Assembly (NCBI GenBank): GCA_904420255.1
Contig: CAJFUT010000099.1
Location: forward strand, 1 to 7,719
From: an uncultured Angelakisella sp.
GTDB taxonomy: Bacteria > Bacillota > Clostridia > Oscillospirales > Ruminococcaceae
Length of the DNA stretch: 7,719 bases
Reading direction: 5' to 3'
Both the position numbers and the translations under genes were made by a program. Under the pieces are notes generated by a model, which was not told the DNA's origin, made no database searches, and saw only the letters and a program-made list of their open reading frames with translations. This document shows, piece by piece, positions 4,904 through 7,719 of the stretch. The number at the start of each line of letters is the position of its first letter. Within the stretch, counting starts at the first letter, position 1.

Positions 4904-5670
4904 CACAGCGCACCTCCCAGATATCTGGCCAGGGCCAGGGCCATGCCGGCCCCCAGGGCGATGGCGGTGGCGGTGAGAAGGGAATCCGCCAGCTTGGTGA
5001 TGCCGGAAAAAAGGTCCCCCGCCAGCAGGTCACGCATGAAATTGGTAATGGCCACCCCTGGCACAAGGCCCATAAAGGCGCCGATGATGATTTTATCCAG
5101 CTGCCGCCCCAGTCCCAGCTCCACACCTGCCACGGCGGTGAGGGCTGCCAGAAAGCTGCAGGCGGTGGTGACGAAGAAGCTGTTGGCACGCAGCCCCTCC
5201 AGAAAGTATTTGGAGAAGCAGATGACGCATCCTGCCGCCAGGGCGCAGAGGGCGTCCCGCCAGCCGCCGCCAAAGAGCAGGGTGAAAAAGGCTGCCACAA
5301 AGGCGAAGCCCCCCAGCCGCCGGAGGTAGGTAGGTCCGGGCTCCCGGCTTAGGGCCTCCAGCTCCCGGTCCACCAGAGACAATTCCGGCGGCTGGCGGCA
5401 GACCCGGCGGCAGAGGTCGTTGAGCCGGGCCACCCGGTGCAGGTCGGTGCCCCCCTGGTAAAGCCGCCGCACCCGGGTGTGGGAGTGGCCCTCCGGGTCG
5501 CAGATGGAAACAATGAGCAGGCTGGGGATGGCAAAGACCTCGGTGCGGTCCGCCCCGTAGGCCCGGCAGAGGCGCAGGAGGGAATCCTCCACCCGGTAGG
5601 CTTCGGCGCCGCTCTGGAGGAGCAGCAGCCCCAGGGTGGAGGAGGTATTGAGCAGGGAATCGTAATCCAT
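4903..5670 (-). CDS. Threonine/serine exporter family, large subunit (ThrE/DUF1212, YjjP-like)
   Basis: A 255-residue protein. The cytosolic N-terminal half has the family pattern: L-L-L-L-Q-S-G-A-E-A-Y-R-V-E-D-S (15-30), A-Y-G-A-D-R-T-E-V-F-A-I-P-S (37-50) and T-R-V-R-R-L-Y-Q-G-G-T-D-L-H-R-V-A-R-L-N (about 65-84). The C-terminal half holds roughly five membrane helices (about 118-255) with I-I-I-G-A-F-M-G-L-V-P-G-V-A-I-T-N (about 194-210), the counterpart of the P-G motif in the small subunit. Together with the next gene it forms a two-component version of the single-chain ThrE exporter of Corynebacterium. The ATG at 5670 is 12 bases from AAGGAGG (plus-strand 5683-5689), a long but usable spacing, and no other start fits. 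It lies 54 bases after the rRNA methyltransferase gene with no terminator visible between. Confidence 0.93.
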   Translation of the reverse strand: MDYDSLLNTSSTLGLLLLQSGAEAYRVEDSLLRLCRAYGADRTEVFAIPSLLIVSICDPEGHSHTRVRRLYQGGTDLHRVARLNDLCRRVCRQPPELSLVDRELEALSREPGPTYLRRLGGFAFVAAFFTLLFGGGWRDALCALAAGCVICFSKYFLEGLRANSFFVTTACSFLAALTAVAGVELGLGRQLDKIIIGAFMGLVPGVAITNFMRDLLAGDLFSGITKLADSLLTATAIALGAGMALALARYLGGAL

Positions 5671-5724
5671 GTTGGGGAAAGGCCTCCTTTGAGGAAGGAA
5701 GATTTGGTGAAAAGTGGAAAAGCT

Positions 5725-6957
5725 TTACACAACCTGGAACAGGAAAAATTTCAGATAATTGGTTTCCGGCACGTTCCAGAGGATGGGATGGTCGGGGGAC
5801 TGCTGCCGCGCCTCGATCTGCCGCAGCTCCACGGCGGCGTCCCGGGCGGCGGAGCGGAGCATTTTGCGGAACATCTCCTCGGTGGCGAAGTGGGAGCAGG
5901 AGCAGGTGGCAAGGTACCCGCCCCGGGGCAGCAGCTTCATGGCGCGGTAGTTGATCTCCTTGTAGCCCCGCATGGCGTTTTCCGCCGTTTTCCGGGATTT
6001 GGTGAAGGCCGGCGGGTCCAGGATGATGAAGTCGTAGGGGGCCTTCCCCGGGGCGGCCTCCAGGGCGGGCAGCAGGTCGAAGATATCCGCCTCCATGGGG
6101 GTGACGATCTGGGAAAGGCCGTTGAGGGCGGCGTTTTCCCGCACCATCTCCACCGCCGCTGCGGAAACGTCCACCGCCGTCACCGAGAGGGCCCCGCCCC
6201 GGGCGGCGTTGAGGGCGAAGGAGCCGGTGTGGGTGAAGCAGTCCAGCACCCGGCGTCCCCGGCTCAGCCGGGCCACCGCCTGGCGGTTCAGCTTCTGGTC
6301 CAGGAAGAAGCCGGTTTTCTGGCCGTTTTCGAAGTCCACATGGTAGCGGACGCCGTTCTCGGTGATGACCGTCCGGGTGGAATCCGGCTCCGGCAGCCCG
6401 GGGATGGGGAAAAAGCCCTTTCCCTCCTCCATCCCCTCCAGCCGCCGGATGGCCACGTCGTTGCGCTCGTAGACCCCCCGGATGTCCTCTCCCTCCTCCC
6501 GCAGAAGGCGGCAGAGCAGGGGGAACAGGAGGCCCTTCCGCTTTTCCATCCCCAGGGAGAGGGTCTGGGCCACCAGAATCTCCCCGAAGCGGTCCACCGT
6601 CAGCCCGGGGAAGGAATCCGCCTCCCCGAAAATCAACCGGCAGCAGCCGTACTGGTCTCCCATCACCGCCTTGCGGTAGTCCAGGGCGTAGCGCAGCCGC
6701 CGCTCCCAGAAGGCTTCGTCAAAGCGGTCGTTGGCGTTGCGGGAAAGGACCCGCACCCGGATTTTGCTGGTGAGGTTCACAAAGCCGGTGCCCAGGTATT
6801 TCCCGCCCTGGCTCACCACGTCGGCCAGCTCCCCGTCCTCCGGGGGGCGGTCCCAGGAGAGGACCTCCTCCCCGTATACCCAAGGATGCCCCCCCAGGAG
6901 GGCCCGCTCCCCCTTGGGGGTCACTGTCCCCCGGGGATAATCCCGCTGCTGTTTCAT
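5725..6957 (-). CDS. rlmI: Class I rRNA methyltransferase, RlmI-like (23S rRNA m5C1962 type)
   Basis: A 410-residue protein, near the usual RlmI length of about 396. An N-terminal PUA-like RNA-binding domain (about 5-80; G-H-P-W-V-Y at 23-28, G-F-V-N at 58-61) is followed by a linker domain with F-P-G-L-T-V-D-R (116-123). The Rossmann methyltransferase domain comes next: F-F-L-D-Q-K-L-N-R (217-225), S-adenosylmethionine motif V-L-D-C-F-T-H-T-G-S-F-A (237-248), A-V-D-V-S (261-265), D-P-P-A-F (314-318) and T-C-S-C-S-H (351-356) with the probable catalytic cysteine (C354). E. coli RlmI makes m5C1962 in 23S rRNA; orthology here is inferred from domain order and motifs. The start codon overlaps the stop of the upstream reductase gene (ATGA), with AAAGGA about 11 bases away. 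Confidence 0.9.
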   Translation of the reverse strand: MKQQRDYPRGTVTPKGERALLGGHPWVYGEEVLSWDRPPEDGELADVVSQGGKYLGTGFVNLTSKIRVRVLSRNANDRFDEAFWERRLRYALDYRKAVMGDQYGCCRLIFGEADSFPGLTVDRFGEILVAQTLSLGMEKRKGLLFPLLCRLLREEGEDIRGVYERNDVAIRRLEGMEEGKGFFPIPGLPEPDSTRTVITENGVRYHVDFENGQKTGFFLDQKLNRQAVARLSRGRRVLDCFTHTGSFALNAARGGALSVTAVDVSAAAVEMVRENAALNGLSQIVTPMEADIFDLLPALEAAPGKAPYDFIILDPPAFTKSRKTAENAMRGYKEINYRAMKLLPRGGYLATCSCSHFATEEMFRKMLRSAARDAAVELRQIEARQQSPDHPILWNVPETNYLKFFLFQVV

Positions 6958-7472
6958 GGCTGTTCGATTCCTTTCTTCTGTGTCCCAAAGCAGGCGGCCT
7001 GGATGACCTCCGCCGCCCCCAGGAGGCCCAGCAGGTCCTCCCGGTCAAACCGCCCCTTCCGGGGGCTGTCCAGGTCCAGCACCCCTGCCACCCGGCCCGA
7101 GGGGTCAAAGAGGGGGAGCACCAGCTCGGAGCGGGAGGCCCCGTCGCAGGGGATGTGGCCGGGGAAGGCGTGGACGTCCGGCACCAGCTGAGGCTGCCGG
7201 CTGGCCGCCGCCGTGCCGCAGACCCCCTTTCCCCAGGGGATGCGGACGCAGGCGGGCTTCCCCTGGAAGGGCCCCAGCACCAGCTCTTCCCCCCTAGCCA
7301 GGTAGAATCCCGCCCAGTTCAGCTCCGGCACCCCGTCCCAGATGAGGGCGGCGGCGTTGGCCAGGTTGGCGATGCAGTCCGGTTCCCCCTCCAGAAGGGC
7401 GGCCAGCCGCTCCCGGAGCAGAGGATAGAGCCGTTCCTTTTCCCGGGGCCACAGGATTTCCTCATAGCTCAT
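6954..7472 (-). CDS. msrC: Free methionine-(R)-sulfoxide reductase (fRMsr, GAF domain)
   Basis: A 172-residue single GAF domain. It carries the three cysteines of the fRMsr family with the exact family spacing: C75 (G-K-P-A-C), C85 (G-V-C-G-T-A) and C109 (H-I-P-C-D-G-A-S-R-S-E), i.e. 10 and 24 residues apart, as in E. coli C84/C94/C118 and yeast C91/C101/C125. Other conserved parts are L-N-W-A-G-F-Y (51-57), the E-L-V-L-P-L strand (116-121) and G-V-L-D-L-D-S (130-136). The enzyme reduces the R form of free methionine sulfoxide to methionine in the cytosol, using thioredoxin. Reductase activity rather than mere ligand binding is well supported because all three cysteines are present. GGAGG lies 7 bases before the ATG. 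Its ATG overlaps the stop of the upstream hydrolase gene by 4 bases and its own stop overlaps rlmI by 4 bases, so it is tightly coupled to both. Confidence 0.94.
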   Translation of the reverse strand: MSYEEILWPREKERLYPLLRERLAALLEGEPDCIANLANAAALIWDGVPELNWAGFYLARGEELVLGPFQGKPACVRIPWGKGVCGTAAASRQPQLVPDVHAFPGHIPCDGASRSELVLPLFDPSGRVAGVLDLDSPRKGRFDREDLLGLLGAAEVIQAACFGTQKKGIEQP

Positions 7473-7719
7473 GGCGCTTCCTCCCCGGTGCGGCTTTCCA
7501 GAAATTCCTCCACCGCCCGGTTGTAGGGCCCGGGGTTCTTCTGGGCGATAAAGTGGTCCCCGGGGATCAGCGCCAGGCGGCTGCCGGGGATCTGCCGGTG
7601 GATCAGCCAGGTGTGCTCCTCCTTGATCATGTCGCCGGTGCCGGCGATGACCAGGGTGGGGACCCGGATGGCCCCCAGGGCCTCCGGGAGAATATGGGGC
7701 TCCTTCACCATCAGGCGCA
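7469..7719 (-). CDS. Alpha/beta-fold hydrolase, C-terminal fragment (5' end outside window)
   Basis: The frame is open to the window edge (…R-L-M-V-K-E-P…), so the ATG at 7711 is probably internal and the N-terminal two-thirds lies beyond the window. The visible 82 or so residues contain I-R-V-P-T-L-V-I-A-G-T-G-D-M-I, the strand and turn bearing the catalytic aspartate of alpha/beta hydrolases. They also contain L-A-L-I-P-G-D-H-F-I with the catalytic histidine, then the final helix (Y-N-R-A-V-E-E-F-L-E). The nucleophile elbow (usually G-x-S-x-G) is not in the window. The substrate is unknown. Its TGA overlaps the ATG of the free-methionine-sulfoxide reductase gene. Confidence 0.85.
   Translation of the reverse strand, partial: RLMVKEPHILPEALGAIRVPTLVIAGTGDMIKEEHTWLIHRQIPGSRLALIPGDHFIAQKNPGPYNRAVEEFLESRTGEEAP

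Noticed and set aside
3815..5329. A 504-codon open frame on the + strand
   Set aside because: It runs antisense across the flavin reductase and both exporter genes, which have clear family motifs and ribosome binding sites. The translation is glycine/histidine/glutamine/proline-rich with no recognisable domain, as expected for antisense frames in GC-rich DNA.
5437..7191. A 584-codon open frame on the + strand
   Set aside because: It is antisense to the RlmI-like methyltransferase and its neighbours. It has low-complexity G/V/H/P composition and no domain; it is open only because of GC bias.

Overview
The window is GC-rich, tightly packed bacterial chromosome with strong AAGGAGG ribosome binding sites. 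The gene set (YitT-family membrane protein, split two-gene ThrE-type exporter, three-cysteine free-methionine-sulfoxide reductase, RlmI-type methyltransferase) and base composition suggest a Gram-positive Clostridia, probably a GC-rich gut member of the Oscillospiraceae (Flavonifractor/Oscillibacter-like). That placement is inference from style and has not been searched.

Layout. On the + strand at the left edge is the C-terminal part of an unrecognised protein (1-444). A 274-base gap follows that holds two tandem copies of a palindromic, RNA-foldable repeat (about 481-540 and 581-640). Then comes a Pat/Bar-like GNAT acetyltransferase with a GTG start (719-1330). A strong hairpin with a T-run on each strand (1341-1382) separates it from everything to the right, which lies on the minus strand.

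The minus-strand genes read from right to left. The first block is an alpha/beta hydrolase (cut by the right edge), free methionine-(R)-sulfoxide reductase, an RlmI-like 23S rRNA m5C methyltransferase, the two halves of a threonine/serine (or dicarboxylate) exporter, and a flavin-reductase-family flavoprotein. The first three genes overlap by 4 bases at each junction, the two exporter halves overlap by 1-4 bases, and the remaining gaps are 54 and 24 bases, so this looks like one transcription unit. The second block begins at a near-consensus promoter (TTGACT, 16 bp, TATAAT on the minus strand at 3756-3729). It runs yitT-family gene, metallo-beta-lactamase-fold hydrolase, GNAT acetyltransferase, and ends at the bidirectional terminator.

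The genes are mostly housekeeping and stress/maintenance functions: methionine-sulfoxide repair, rRNA modification, amino-acid or organic-acid export, and acyl transfer. I see no phage, CRISPR, toxin or secondary-metabolite cluster. The parts least explained by known genes are the structured repeat at 465-640, the direct repeats upstream of the yitT promoter, and the unidentified partial gene at the left edge.
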